A DNA stretch of 64,000 bases from positions 12,588,501 to 12,652,500 of the forward strand of contig OZ020517.1 of the NCBI GenBank assembly GCA_963971425.1, in the 5' to 3' direction. The DNA is from Bryoerythrophyllum caledonicum (taxonomy: Eukaryota; Streptophyta; Bryopsida; Pottiales; Pottiaceae). The notes under the pieces are model-generated. The model made no database searches. It saw only the letters and a list, made by a program, of their open reading frames with translations, and was not told where the DNA came from. A program made the position numbers and the translations under genes. Of this stretch, positions 23,147-35,100 are shown in pieces (within the stretch, counting starts at the first letter, position 1; every line of letters begins with the position of its first letter).

Positions 23147-26100
23147 ATGCAACAGACTTCGTCACAGCAACTGAAATGCTATGGGAGGCGAAACCGACCG
23201 AAGCCCGAGCCCACTAGCCAGGAGGTCGCCCCGCACGAGGGCAAGGATGTGAGCGTAGAGGCTGTGCCCGTGCCTGTGACTGTGCCCGAGGCTGCAGCGA
23301 GCGTCGAGGCGGCGGTCGCGCAGGCGAAGGCGCCACATGCGGGCAGGGGGAGGCCCAGGAAGGTCGTGGGCGCGCCCAAGCAGCTTGAGAAGGCGCCCGG
23401 CGATGTGGCCAGCAAGAAGGTACCGGCGACAAGAAGCTCCGTTGGCAGAGCCGGGGCGCCCGACGCTCGGGAGGCTGCGAGGGAGCCGACGACCCCCGGG
23501 GAGGAGGCGGCCCCGACCTTGAAGCCTGCCCAGGACAGGGTGCCGGTGCGCGTGCGGATCGTGGGTCCGTTCAGCAATGGGGGCTCCAAGCATGGCCGGG
23601 GCAAGGCGTTTGGGTCCTCGTCCCCTGGCTCTCAGAAGACGAGGGGCCAGATTGCGCGGCAGGAAGCCCAGCGAGCGGAGGCGGGTGACGTCGCTCAGGG
23701 CTCTGTGGCGATTAGCCAAGGGCAGGCGGGCTCCGGGCAGGGAGTCATGGAGGGAAATGCAGGCGCTGGGCGGAGGGATGGAGCGGAGGAGGCTGCGGGT
23801 GATGCCGAGACGGGAGTGGGTGGGAAGCATCGTCGCGAGAAGGGAGAGGGCGGGGACGGGGTGGTTGAGCGGAGGGCTGAGGGGCAGGCAGCAATTGAGG
23901 ACAGGGTGGGTGCGATGTCTCATCGTGAGGGGAGTGATGCAGCGGAGCAGGCCGTGGACAGGGCGGAGGAGGGGCTGCAGGCTGCGATCGAGAAAAGAGC
24001 GGGTGGAAAGTCCCATCGCGAGAGGAAAGATGCAGGGGCGGTGGCCGTCGGGAGGAGGGACGGGGCGAAGTCGGTCGCGGAGAAGAGAGTGGCCGGCAAA
24101 TCCCGCCGCGAGAAGGCGGATGGGGGCAATGTAGGTGAGGATCGGGAGGCCTCGTCTGCTGCGCAGGGTACGTTGGCATCTCGTCGGCGGCTGCTGGCCC
24201 TGCAGAAGCGCCAGCGCGATGACGCGGTGCTCGCTCGAGCCGACGATGTTCTTCTGAAGCACGAGGTGCGAATCTTTTCCATGAGCTCCTATTGCAGTAT
24301 CACTGGTCGTGGGCGGCCTCGCATGTAGAGAGTGGAGGTTTGTCAATGTGTATGATAAGTGATGCTAGGAAGTGACGCCCTTTTGTGTGGAAGCTGCGTT
24401 AGCTCGTAATCGTGGAGTGAGCGCTAGTATTTGTCTTGTGTATTGCCTCAGACGGTGCTGGCGATGATCATCGTGGGTTGCCTTTCCACTGTGATCCCAT
24501 TCTTAGTTCAAGACGCTAGACGATATTGGTTGGCTGTCGGAATGAGCAACTTGTAGGGTGTGTGCGAGTGAGGTGGCTACGGTTGGAATTGAGGAACGAG
24601 CGTGTATGGCGAGGGTCTGAAGAACCTTTTTGAGTGAGGCGAATGGCCGCGGTGGTGCAGTGGCATCAGGATGCATAGTTTTGGAACTAGCTGTGGACGT
24701 GGTTGTAAGGTCAGTAAAGGCTGACGCGTTGGGTTCCATTTTTCGTGTCGTCTCTGCAGTACTTGGAAGCGAACCGGGACAAGAAGGGGCTGCCGAAAAG
24801 CAAGGAGCCGGCGCGACCCAAGACTCATTGGGATTTCGTGCTGGAGGAAATGGCCTGGCTGGCCAAGGTGAGGAAGCACTAACGCTCACTTCGTCCGGAA
24901 TAATTGTTATGGTTTCGTGTCGGTCCAAGTAGTGTCTGCCAGCACTTATTTTTTCCGGTGGGCTTTTCTGTCTAAGATTGTCCAACGTGGGGATGTTGTA
25001 TGTGATATGGAGATGATGGTCAGGCTTGGGGTGAAGTAGGCTTTACGGAGATGTCGTTGGTGATGGGCAGGATTTTGAGAGGGAGCGGAAATGGAAGTTG
25101 AGCCAGGCGAAGAAGGTGGCATGGCGTGTTAACAGAAGTAAGCTGGATGTGGTAGCGAGGGAGAACCGGCGGTTGAAGGTGTGGTGCTCCTTTCATTTTC
25201 CTTGCCGTTTGAGTGTTGATGAATGTGCGGCATTTGTCTGGATTGCATATGATGCCGGAGGTACATATACCAGTGGGTCCGTGTATGAATGAGAGCGTTG
25301 GAACGGTGATGGTCGACCAGGAAGAGGAGCAGCGGATGCGGAGAGTGGCGAGTAACATTGCGAAAGACGTGAAGAAGTTCTGGTTAAAAGTCGACAAGCT
25401 GGTAAGGAACTACAGCCTACAAGTGGGGTCTTTTTGACGTGTGCTGCGAGGCGATTGCTCATTTGAGAGCAATTTAACATGGCCATGACTGTGTTAAACG
25501 TGACTTGATTCGTGCGGGAGCACGGTTTTTCAAAGAGGAACGTAGCACTGCGTTGGAGTGATGGACGTAGCGAGGGCTGAGGATTTTGTTATGCTGAATT
25601 GTGGCTCCGTTTTTGCTTGGGCAGGTGTCGTACAAACAACAGTTAATTGTGGAGGAAAGGAAGAAGAAGGCTCTAGACAAGCACCTGGACTTCCTGTTGG
25701 GGCAGACGGAGAGGTAAGCCTGTTACTGGTGGTTGGCATGCGGATTCGGATGTTTTGTGAGTTGAGTGTCTGTCAGGTGCTGTTGGAGATCGTGTTGGTG
25801 CAGTGGTTTGGTCACAGCTGGAATCTGTCGACAGAATAGTAGAGTGGGTAATAGATGCACGCTACCTGGAACCAGGGGTGGCAATGCCCAGGCAGCGGTG
25901 CCAGTGATGAGACATTGTAAGGGGACGGAGAGGTTTTGGGTTTGCAAGCCGATTGCGGGGGCGGTGGAAGTGCGCGATTGGATTCATGTGAGGCTGCGTT
26001 TGTGGGCTATTTGGCGCAGGTATTCGACAATGTTGGCGGAAAATCTTGCAGATACGACACCTGCACATGAGCCCCAGAACCTTCCGCTATTGCCTCCAGT

Positions 26101-29100
26101 GCCGAAGGATGTGTCTGGCACTGATGGAGGAGGGCCGGCAGCTGTGTCGGAAGCAGTAGATGGTGGCGAAGGTGATGACTTGGAAGAGGCCGTGAGAATG
26201 GAGATCGAGGGGGGTGGTGACGGCGATTTCATGGTAGAGGACGAGGCAGAACAAGTAAGCAATGGGTCGAATTTTGTTTGCTCTTCCGTTATTGTTGAAG
26301 GGCATGGCAAGCTGCTGGGGTTGGAATGGAATCGATGATCAGCGTGTCTAAGTTTCGGTAGTGCTTTGATAGGAACTGTGAGTCTGACGCACATTATGTC
26401 GCCATTCTCAGGAGGACGATGAAGGGACATTACAAGCGGATGAAGCATTGATAACGGAAGAGGAAAGAGAAGAGGAACTGAATGCACTGCAAAGAGAGAG
26501 CGAGCTGCCGCTGGAAGATCTTTTGAAGGCGTACAAACTGATGAAAGGTTGGTCTTTATTGAGGGACGTTGCAACGCTTTTTAGGTAGCTCAGCATGAGG
26601 TCCTTGAGCGTGGTCACATGGATAGGACAGGGAGGGTTAGCTTGATCATTTCCTCTCTTTGGAATAGCAGGTTGATGAGTGTCTAGTTTATGAAGGCCGG
26701 GTAAGGTTTTAGCGCTGGGCCAATGTGTGCGTTGAACAGGTGGTAGATCCACGTGAGAGAACGGGGTCCTTTCCAGAAATTTGTGTTGCGGTGTAGGGTT
26801 CAATGTGTGTGGTTTTTGGACTACAGAAGGGAGACCTGGCCGAGAGATGGAGGAGCGAGACAGGAGTCTGGAATTGAATGGGTTTTTTTGATATTTTTGC
26901 AGGAGGTTCTGGCAGTGAGGAGGATGATGATGAGGATGACAGTGGGGAAACCGACGAGGATGATGATAGCGTAGATGGGGAGGAGGGACCGACGGACGGC
27001 ATTGGTGGGGTTAGTGAGAATGTAGTGGTTACCTCTGAGTCCAAACAGAGTCATGGCGAGGGGACTGTTGATGATTTCCGGGAAGTGTTGAGGGACGAGG
27101 GAATGGTGAGGCAGCCTGGTCCGGTGGAGATTGGAGAAGCAGCTATCGGCGGGTCCGTTTCCTCCGCCAGAGTTGTTGGCCCTTCTTTAGAAAGGGAGGC
27201 GTCCGGAAACCGGACGAAGCTGGTGGTTGAGCTGACCGATGGGGGTTCAGAACCCGATGGTGGGCCGTCAGGGGTGGTGAAGTCCGAGGGACGGCGACAT
27301 GCAAGCCCGAAGCGTCTGATTGAGCGAACTGGAGACTTACAGGTATGTGCTGCCCATGAAGCCAGTTTGCGGGCGAGCATACAACTTCCATGTTACATAG
27401 CTACTTTTTGAATGCAGTTTGATTTAATGTCAGGCGTGTCTTGGGCAGGATGACATGGAGTATATGCCGGCAGCAGTGGCAGATGAGAATGACGAGGTAG
27501 GCCATTATGTAGCGTCTTGTCCTTTGACGTTTCTGTGTCGCAGGGGAAGCGGTAAGTGTGATTTCCATGCAGCTGCGGTGCAGTCATATACGCTGGAGTC
27601 GTGTGTGGACTTGTACATGCTGTGCATGGTGGTGTGGTCGTGTTTTTCTGTCAGTGGTGCTCTGGGGTGTGAACTTGTTGTGTCTGGTTGCTTTTCATGG
27701 TCGTGTTACAGTTGAAGGTATTCTTGGAAGGGTCTATGCCTCAAATTCTGTACCTTTGATTGGCTCCGTTGAAGCACAGAACCTGATGTTCACCGGCCGT
27801 AGTTGACAAGGACTGTTCGGTTTTAGAGGATGAAGCGACTGGCTCCGTGAAGCATGTGAGTCGAAATGCCAGCTGATAGTTGGGTGTGTATTGGCTCAGG
27901 ATGACGATGAGGGGACCCTGGAGGAAGAAGAACGATTCGCTGAAGAGGAGGGTGACGAGAATGCCGACGAGGTGAGTGATGCTTGTGTGTCGTGATTGTG
28001 ATGCTTGTCGGAACTCTGGTTTTGGTAAGGACACTGGGTTCTGGTCAAATATATGGTCACTTACCGGTCGGTAACTGGCAGGCAAGAGATAGTTGATTAG
28101 AGGTTCTTGGATTGGGCGTTATTTTTTGGCATGGGGTATTTGTGCTGTTGGGGGCGATGAGTTGATGCATGGTCGTGTGGTGGTGGTTTGGTGTAGATCG
28201 ATGACCTGGTGTTGGAGAGCGAGATGCCATTGGAAGAGCTGTTGGCGAAGTACAGATCTGTAAGTGATACCAAGCGGCTTCTGTGCTTGATACACGTTTG
28301 CAAGATTCGCACGTGATGTTTAGTAATGGAGGTCGAAAGAGATTGGAGAACTTGAGTTGTCATGAGGTGGCCCTGTTGCGTGGTCATGTCCGATGTACTA
28401 GGGCAGGATGCTTGTCTACAAGACATGGTTTGTCAGGGAAGCCCGCCATGATATGGGAGGAGGTGCTATGTTGTGAATTATGTGAGGTTTTGTGGGAATG
28501 GATGTCTTCGTGACTCCAGTGCGTAGTTGGACTGTGGGGCGTGATGCTGCGGGCGGTGATGTAATAATCTGTTGTGGGCAGGGTGTGAACGATGATGGAG
28601 AAGATAGTGACGATTTTTCAGTGGATCGGCGAGACCGGACCAGTGAAGCTGGCACGAGTGGGAGTAGTAGCGACGAGGACGATGTGGATGAGGAAGAACC
28701 TCAGCTTTTGGACGCAAGGGAGAGGATGGGGGAGCCGAGCACAAGCGGGCGGGAGCAGGAACCGGTGTTGTTGAGCGGAGCGGGTGTGTCTCGGGTGATA
28801 AACACAGTGGAGGTGAAGCATGAGATCGTGGAGGAAAAATTGGTGAGCAAGCCCGTCGGGGTGTGAGAGAGCGTGGCCTGTGTTGAGAGCGGGTGACGCT
28901 GTTGTAGGGGTGGTCGAAGAATTGGTGTTTGGGAGAACTGATCTAGGCTGCTACTATTGTTTGTTGGGTAATGTGTGTGTATGGGATGCTTTCGGGTCAG
29001 TCTGGTGATGGTGTGTGGGTGGATGGTGTTGTGCAATGGTGCAGATGGACGTACAGGGAAGGATATTGTGTTCGGAGGCCCAGAATTTGAGGAGGAACGG

Positions 29101-32100
29101 GTTCTTGGGAGCAGGGTCTTCGAAAAGTGTGTCGTCATCAACATCGCTTCTGTTAGAAGGGGATAGTGTGGTAGATGCCGAGACAGCTGCAGCTGTTGCA
29201 AAGGTGAGTGAGGCCGTGAGGCGGCGGGGTGATCGTATGATGAGGAGGTCAGCAAATGCGAGCAGAGGGGTTGAGGTTGGTAGCAGATCAGAGGCGAGGA
29301 CGATTCCTGAAACGGGAGGAGCAGAGGTGAGCCGAGCAGGTGATGGTAGCCTTCCCCTGCGGGTCGTTTCACTTGCAGTGGAAGGTGATGGGAGCGGTCG
29401 TACAACCGATGCGGTGAGGGACGACAGCATGGTGGCGAACGGAGTTGTGGCAGGCGAGTTGGAGAATGTGGGTGGCGGAGCGTTGGCGGAGTCAGACGAT
29501 GTTATAGGAGGCAAAATAGAGGACGTTGTGGGCGTTAACCGACGTCCAGGTCCCGGAAAAGGTGGGAACGCAGATGGCGTGGATGAAGCGGAGAACGTGG
29601 AGGTGGGGGAGGAAAAGAACAGCGAGGAGAGGCTGGCCGATTTTGCTGCAGCTGCTCAGTCAGCGCAACCCACGGGGTACACATTCTCGACGACCAAAGT
29701 GAAGACGAAGCTGCCATTTCTGCTGAAGCACTCTCTGCGGGAGTACCAGCACATCGGGCTTGATTGGCTGGTGACGATGTACGAGAAGCGGCTGAACGGG
29801 ATCCTGGCCGACGAGATGGGGCTGGGGAAAACGATCATGACGATAGCTCTGCTGGCACACCTGGCTTGCGAGAAGGGCATTTGGGGTCCGCATCTGATCG
29901 TGGTGCCGACAAGTGTGATGTTGAACTGGGAGACGGAGTTCATGAAATGGTGCCCGGCGTTCAAGATATTGACGTACTTCGGTAGCGCCAAGGAGAGGAA
30001 GGTGAAGCGGCAGGGATGGTCGAGGGCGAACTCGTTTCACGTGTGCATCACGACGTACCGGCTGGTGATACAGGACGCGAAAGCATTTAAGCGGAAGAAG
30101 TGGAAGTACCTGATACTGGACGAAGCGCATCTGATCAAGAATTGGAAGTCTCAGAGATGGCAGACGCTGCTGAACTTCAACTCGAAGCGGCGGATCCTCC
30201 TGACCGGGACTCCTCTGCAGAACGATCTGATGGAGCTGTGGTCTCTGATGCACTTCCTGATGCCCCACGTGTTCCAGTCTCATCAGGAGTTCCGCGACTG
30301 GTTCTCAAATCCGATTACGGGGATGGTGGAGGGCGAGGACCAGGTACTGACTTGGAAGTGTTAGGGGTGTTGAGGGTTAACGACATCAGAGATGTGATTG
30401 CGTGTGATTCGACGTTGGCGAGGATGGAATCTGAGGGTGTATTTTTTTGCAGATGAACAAGGAGCTGGTGGATCGGCTGCACAACGTGCTGCGGCCTTTC
30501 CTGCTACGGCGGTTGAAGAAGGACGTGGAGAAGCAGCTGCCGGGGAAGTTCGAGCACGTGATACGGTGCCGTCTGTCGAAGCGGCAGCGGAATCTGTATG
30601 AGGACTTCATGGCAAGCTCAGACACGCAGGCGACCCTGTCGAGTGGCAATTTTTTGGGCTTGATCAATGTGCTGATGCAGCTGCGGAAGGTGTGCAATCA
30701 TCCGGACCTTTTCGAAGGTCGGCCCATCGTGTCTTCATTTGACATGCCGGGGATGGAGGTGCACATGAGCTCTGCTGCGTGCTCGGCGATGTCTCGGGGT
30801 CCATTGGAAGGGGTGGACATGGAGACGCTGAACCTGCAATTCAGCCGGCTGAATGGGGCGATGAGTTGTTGGGAGGCGGAGGAGGTGGCAAAGATGAAGA
30901 CCCCGGGTCCAGTGATTGTGGAACTGGCGAGCACGGGCGAGGATACGTGGAAGCAGCATGAGTTGAAGCAGAAGCCGAGCAAGGAGGTTCGGAGCGTGAT
31001 GGAGGAGATCCATTTGGCGCTGAAGGAGGAGCGGGAGAGGCGGAGGAGAGAGAGGGTGGTGGCGATGTGGATGCTGAACGAGTTGCGTTGTGGGCGGCAG
31101 CCGGTGTACGGGGCGGACTTTATGAAGAGCGTGCAGGTGCTGCATCCCGTTTACGACGTGCACAGGGTGAAGGGCGATCCAAGGCGGTACCTGGAGTTCT
31201 CGAGCATCTTGTCGGATATCGTGCAGCTGCCTCTGACACGATGCGAGCACGTGATGGATGTGGTGACCTCGTTCATGTTCGCGATTCCGGCTGCCCGGGC
31301 CCCGCTGCCCGTGGCATGGTGCAGCCAAGCGGTAGCTGGGGTTCCGGCGCTGAGGCAGTCGATCTCGGAGAACGTGCTGCAGGAAGCTAGCAGCATGCTT
31401 GTGCCTCTCCGGCCGGTGGTAGTGAGACGGCAGTTGTTCTTCCCCGATCGGAGGCTGTTGCAGTTCGACTGTGGAAAGCTTCAGGAGCTGGCGGTGCTGC
31501 TCCGAAAGTTGAAGTCGGAGGGTCACAGAGCGCTGATCTTTACACAGATGACGAAGATGCTGGATGTGTTGGAGTCATTCATCAACCTGTACGGGTATAC
31601 GTACATGCGACTTGACGGGTCGACGAAGCCGGAGCAGCGGCAGATCCTGATGCAGCGGTTCAACACGAACCCAAAGATATTTCTGTTTATTCTGTCGACT
31701 CGGAGCGGAGGCGTGGGGATCAACCTGGTGGGCGCGGACACGGTGATCTTCTACGACAGCGATTGGAATCCTGCGATGGACTTGCAAGCCCAGGACAGAT
31801 GCCATCGGATAGGGCAGACTCGAGAGGTGCACATATACCGGCTGATCAGCGAGAGCACGATCGAGGAGAACATCCTGAAGAAGGCGAACCAGAAGCGGAT
31901 TCTGGACGATCTGGTGATCCAGAGCGGGAGCTACAACACGGAGTTCTTCAAGAAGCTGGACCCGATGGAATTGTTCTCGGGGCTGAAGGGGGTGAGGGTG
32001 GGTGCATCCACGAGCAGCAGGGGTTCTGGAGCGATCGGCGCGGCGGGTTCTGGCGCTGGGAGCCCAGACACAGCGTCGGTGAAGGAGCTGTCGAGTGCGG

Positions 32101-35100
32101 AAGTGGAAGCCGCGCTGAAGAATGCAGAGGACGAGGCGGACTACATGGCGATGAAGCGAGTGGAACAGGAAGAAGCCGCAGAAAATCAAGAGTTCACGGA
32201 GGAGGTGTTCGTCGGGAATTTGGACGACGAAGATCTGGCGGACGAGGTGGACGAGAACGGGAGAAGTGGGAGGCCTGTGGGTGCGGGTGAGGTTGCAGTG
32301 GTGGGCGGTACTGTGGCAGGGGAGAGAGTTGCGGAAGAGGGTGGGGCGGTGGTTGTAACAGACGAGCTTCCGTTCGCAGAGTCTTCGATCCTGGCCGCCG
32401 ATGCAGACGAAGAGATGGACATGCTGGCGGACGTGCGGCAGATGGCAGCTGCGGCAGCAGCATCCGGAGGAGGGAGCGTGTCGTTCGAGGACCAGCTACG
32501 TCCAGTGGAGCGTTATGCCATGCGGTTCTTGGAGCTGTGGGATCCCCGGGTGGACAACTTGGCCGTGGTTGCACAGGTACTGCGTGGGACGTTCGGAAGC
32601 CTGGTGATTGCAGTCTGTGTGATGGGTGGTGTGTGGAAGTCCATGATCCGTTCAGATTGGTGGAATTGTACTGGCTGCACGAGTGGGTCGTCTGTGGTTT
32701 GTGTCCTGGCGAAGGGGTCGTGAAGGGTGTGAGCTGACGACATGGTAGGTTGTGTGAAATCAGCGGATTGGGACTGTTTAGGATCGGTTGTCCATGTGGT
32801 TGCAAGGCAGCCGGCTGCATTTTTGATCATGCTCTGACAGAGGGCTGTGGGAAGGAGAATACGATAACTTCGTGTACTGCAATGCTGGTGTGAATTGGGT
32901 ATATTCATGGAGTGGTGACAGGTTTTGACAGTTGTTTCTGGTGGTGTTTCCATACGATGTGTACATTTGGTCGTGGAAATTTTCCCTGGCTCGGTTGCTC
33001 GAAGTTGGAGTCGCAGGCGACAGTATATACTTGTCGCTGGATGGATCCGTGGATTACAGCAGGCAGAGGCGACACACTGAGCGTTGGGTGGACAGTTTAC
33101 TGAGATGTATGTGTGTGAATGCAGGTGGCATTCGAGGAGAAAGAGTGGGAACTGGATCAACTGGAGAAGCTGAAGGAGGAGCAGGAAGCAGAGATTGACG
33201 AGGATAATGAACCTTTGTTTTACGAGAGTACGTTTTGAGCACTTCTTTGTGCAATTTGATGTTGCTTGGGTGGGAAGGGGCAGTTTGTTGATGATGGTGA
33301 TGCGCGTGGGTGACTTCAGAGCGTATAAGCTGTGTGTCGAGAGCTTCGAGACTTGTGTCCATATTTTTGTGACGTTGTTGGGATGCAACGATTGGAGTGA
33401 CGGGGCCTTTCTTTTGTGATCCGTCGGTGGTGCTGGATGAATATGTCTGTTCTCTGCGTGAGAATATCTGAGAATGCGTGGGGTTATACGTTTCAGTCGA
33501 AAGTAGTTTTCGTTGGTAAGGTCGAATTGTTATGCATTGGTGGTGGATTGAAGCATGGGGAAGTAACCGTGGGTCTCTTGAATATATTGCAGCTTGGGAC
33601 ACAGCTTTAGCTGATGAGGCTTATCGCCAGCAAGTGGATATCCTCGCTCAGCAACAGGTTTGCACTGCAACTTTTGGAGGCTGAGTAGGATGTCTTCAGA
33701 GTGTTTAGCGAGGGTTGTTGTGTTTATGTGTGGGTCATTTAATCTGGAACGGGTGGTTGGAGAATTGTGGTTTCATATTGTCATTACTAAGCGAGATACG
33801 TTTGATTATATAGACCTGAGATGGTCCCGAAAGATTTGAGCAGGTCATGGACGTGACGTAGTGGATGGTTTTGTCTCATGTTTTTTGGAGGGATTCAAGT
33901 AGATGTTGCAGTGGTTCTGAGGCAGTGTGCGTTGAACAGGAACAGAAGCAGTTGGAATGGGAGGCAATGGAGGAAGAGATGCGTGATGCTGACAGGTGGG
34001 TTCCTTTATGAGATGCTCTATTTGAGTTTCGTTGAGTATTTTCGGCAGACTATAAGCTGGGCGGGGATGGAAGGTGCCGTGAATATTGGTGTGTTCTGAA
34101 CTAGAGGCGGCGGTTGAGGCATGTGGGTGCGGTCTGAAGATCCGATAGTAGTGTGTGGCGGCTCTTGTCGGATGGGATGGTGTGGTTGTGGGCTGTAGAA
34201 TTTGGAGTCGTGATTTGAGGAATGGTGCGTAAGTAATGTGCGAAGCACGTTTATGATGATAACTGTGAATTTGCTGGAGCAGGGCTCTGGCTGAAGCTGC
34301 CGCGACAGTGAGGGGTTCAGAGAACTTCTCGCTGAAGTCGAAGGGAAAGAAGAAGTCGAAGAAGGCGAAGTTCAAATCTCTGGCAGAGGGCTCGCTGATG
34401 TCCGATACCGAGGATAATTCCGATTACCAAGCGGAAGCGGATGGCGGCCCTTCGTACAGGGATGGGGATTTGGAGATGATGCATTTGCCTCATCGGAGCC
34501 CATCCCAGAGAAAGCGAAAGGCACCGAGGTTACTGGAGGAAGAGATGTCGGCGGAGAAGCATTCGAAGAAGCTGAAGAGGGATCAGTTGGTGAGAGAGAA
34601 GGGAGTGGGCGTGGATAAGGTTTGCATACGAAACTGGTGGCTGGATAGTGTGGATTTGGCTATGAGTTTCGCAGTAGGGTGGTGTTGTGGGGGTTGGGAG
34701 TAGCGTAGAAGGACACTGCACATTTGTGAGGCGTAGGTGTAGACATGCATGAGCGTCCGTGAAGCGGAGGTGTGGAGCTCGGTGTTAGTTCAGGTCCATT
34801 GGCGTGGCATCCTCCACGGATGTGGCACTGACTTGTTTTGAAAACATGTTTTTGCAGGGTAAGGGGAGGACCTTCGAAGACAACCTGTTCAGAACAATCT
34901 TTGGCATTTCCAGTGACCACAAATCGTCAGGTGGCGGGCGGCAGGAACGCGGTGGGACGTCGAGCGGTGACCGACATGGCGGGGGTGCAAGCAGTGGGAA
35001 GGAGAAGGGGGGGAAATTGTCGATCTCGGGAATGGCGGGGAAGAAGGGGCCGTTGGTGATGCTGGAGAAGGAACGGAAGAAGGACAGTTTGAGGTCCGTG

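Noticed and set aside
23162-24346. 394-residue open frame on the minus strand across PIE1 exon 1
   Set aside because: It mirrors a GC-rich purine-biased exon and has low-complexity Arg/Pro/Leu composition with no family signature. Opposite-strand shadow.
28701-29405. 234-residue minus-strand open frame opposite PIE1 exons 12-13
   Set aside because: Low-complexity His/Pro/Ser-rich antisense shadow of purine-rich coding sequence.
29660-30283. 207-residue minus-strand open frame opposite the Snf2 lobe
   Set aside because: Antisense shadow of the conserved helicase domain; no independent signature.
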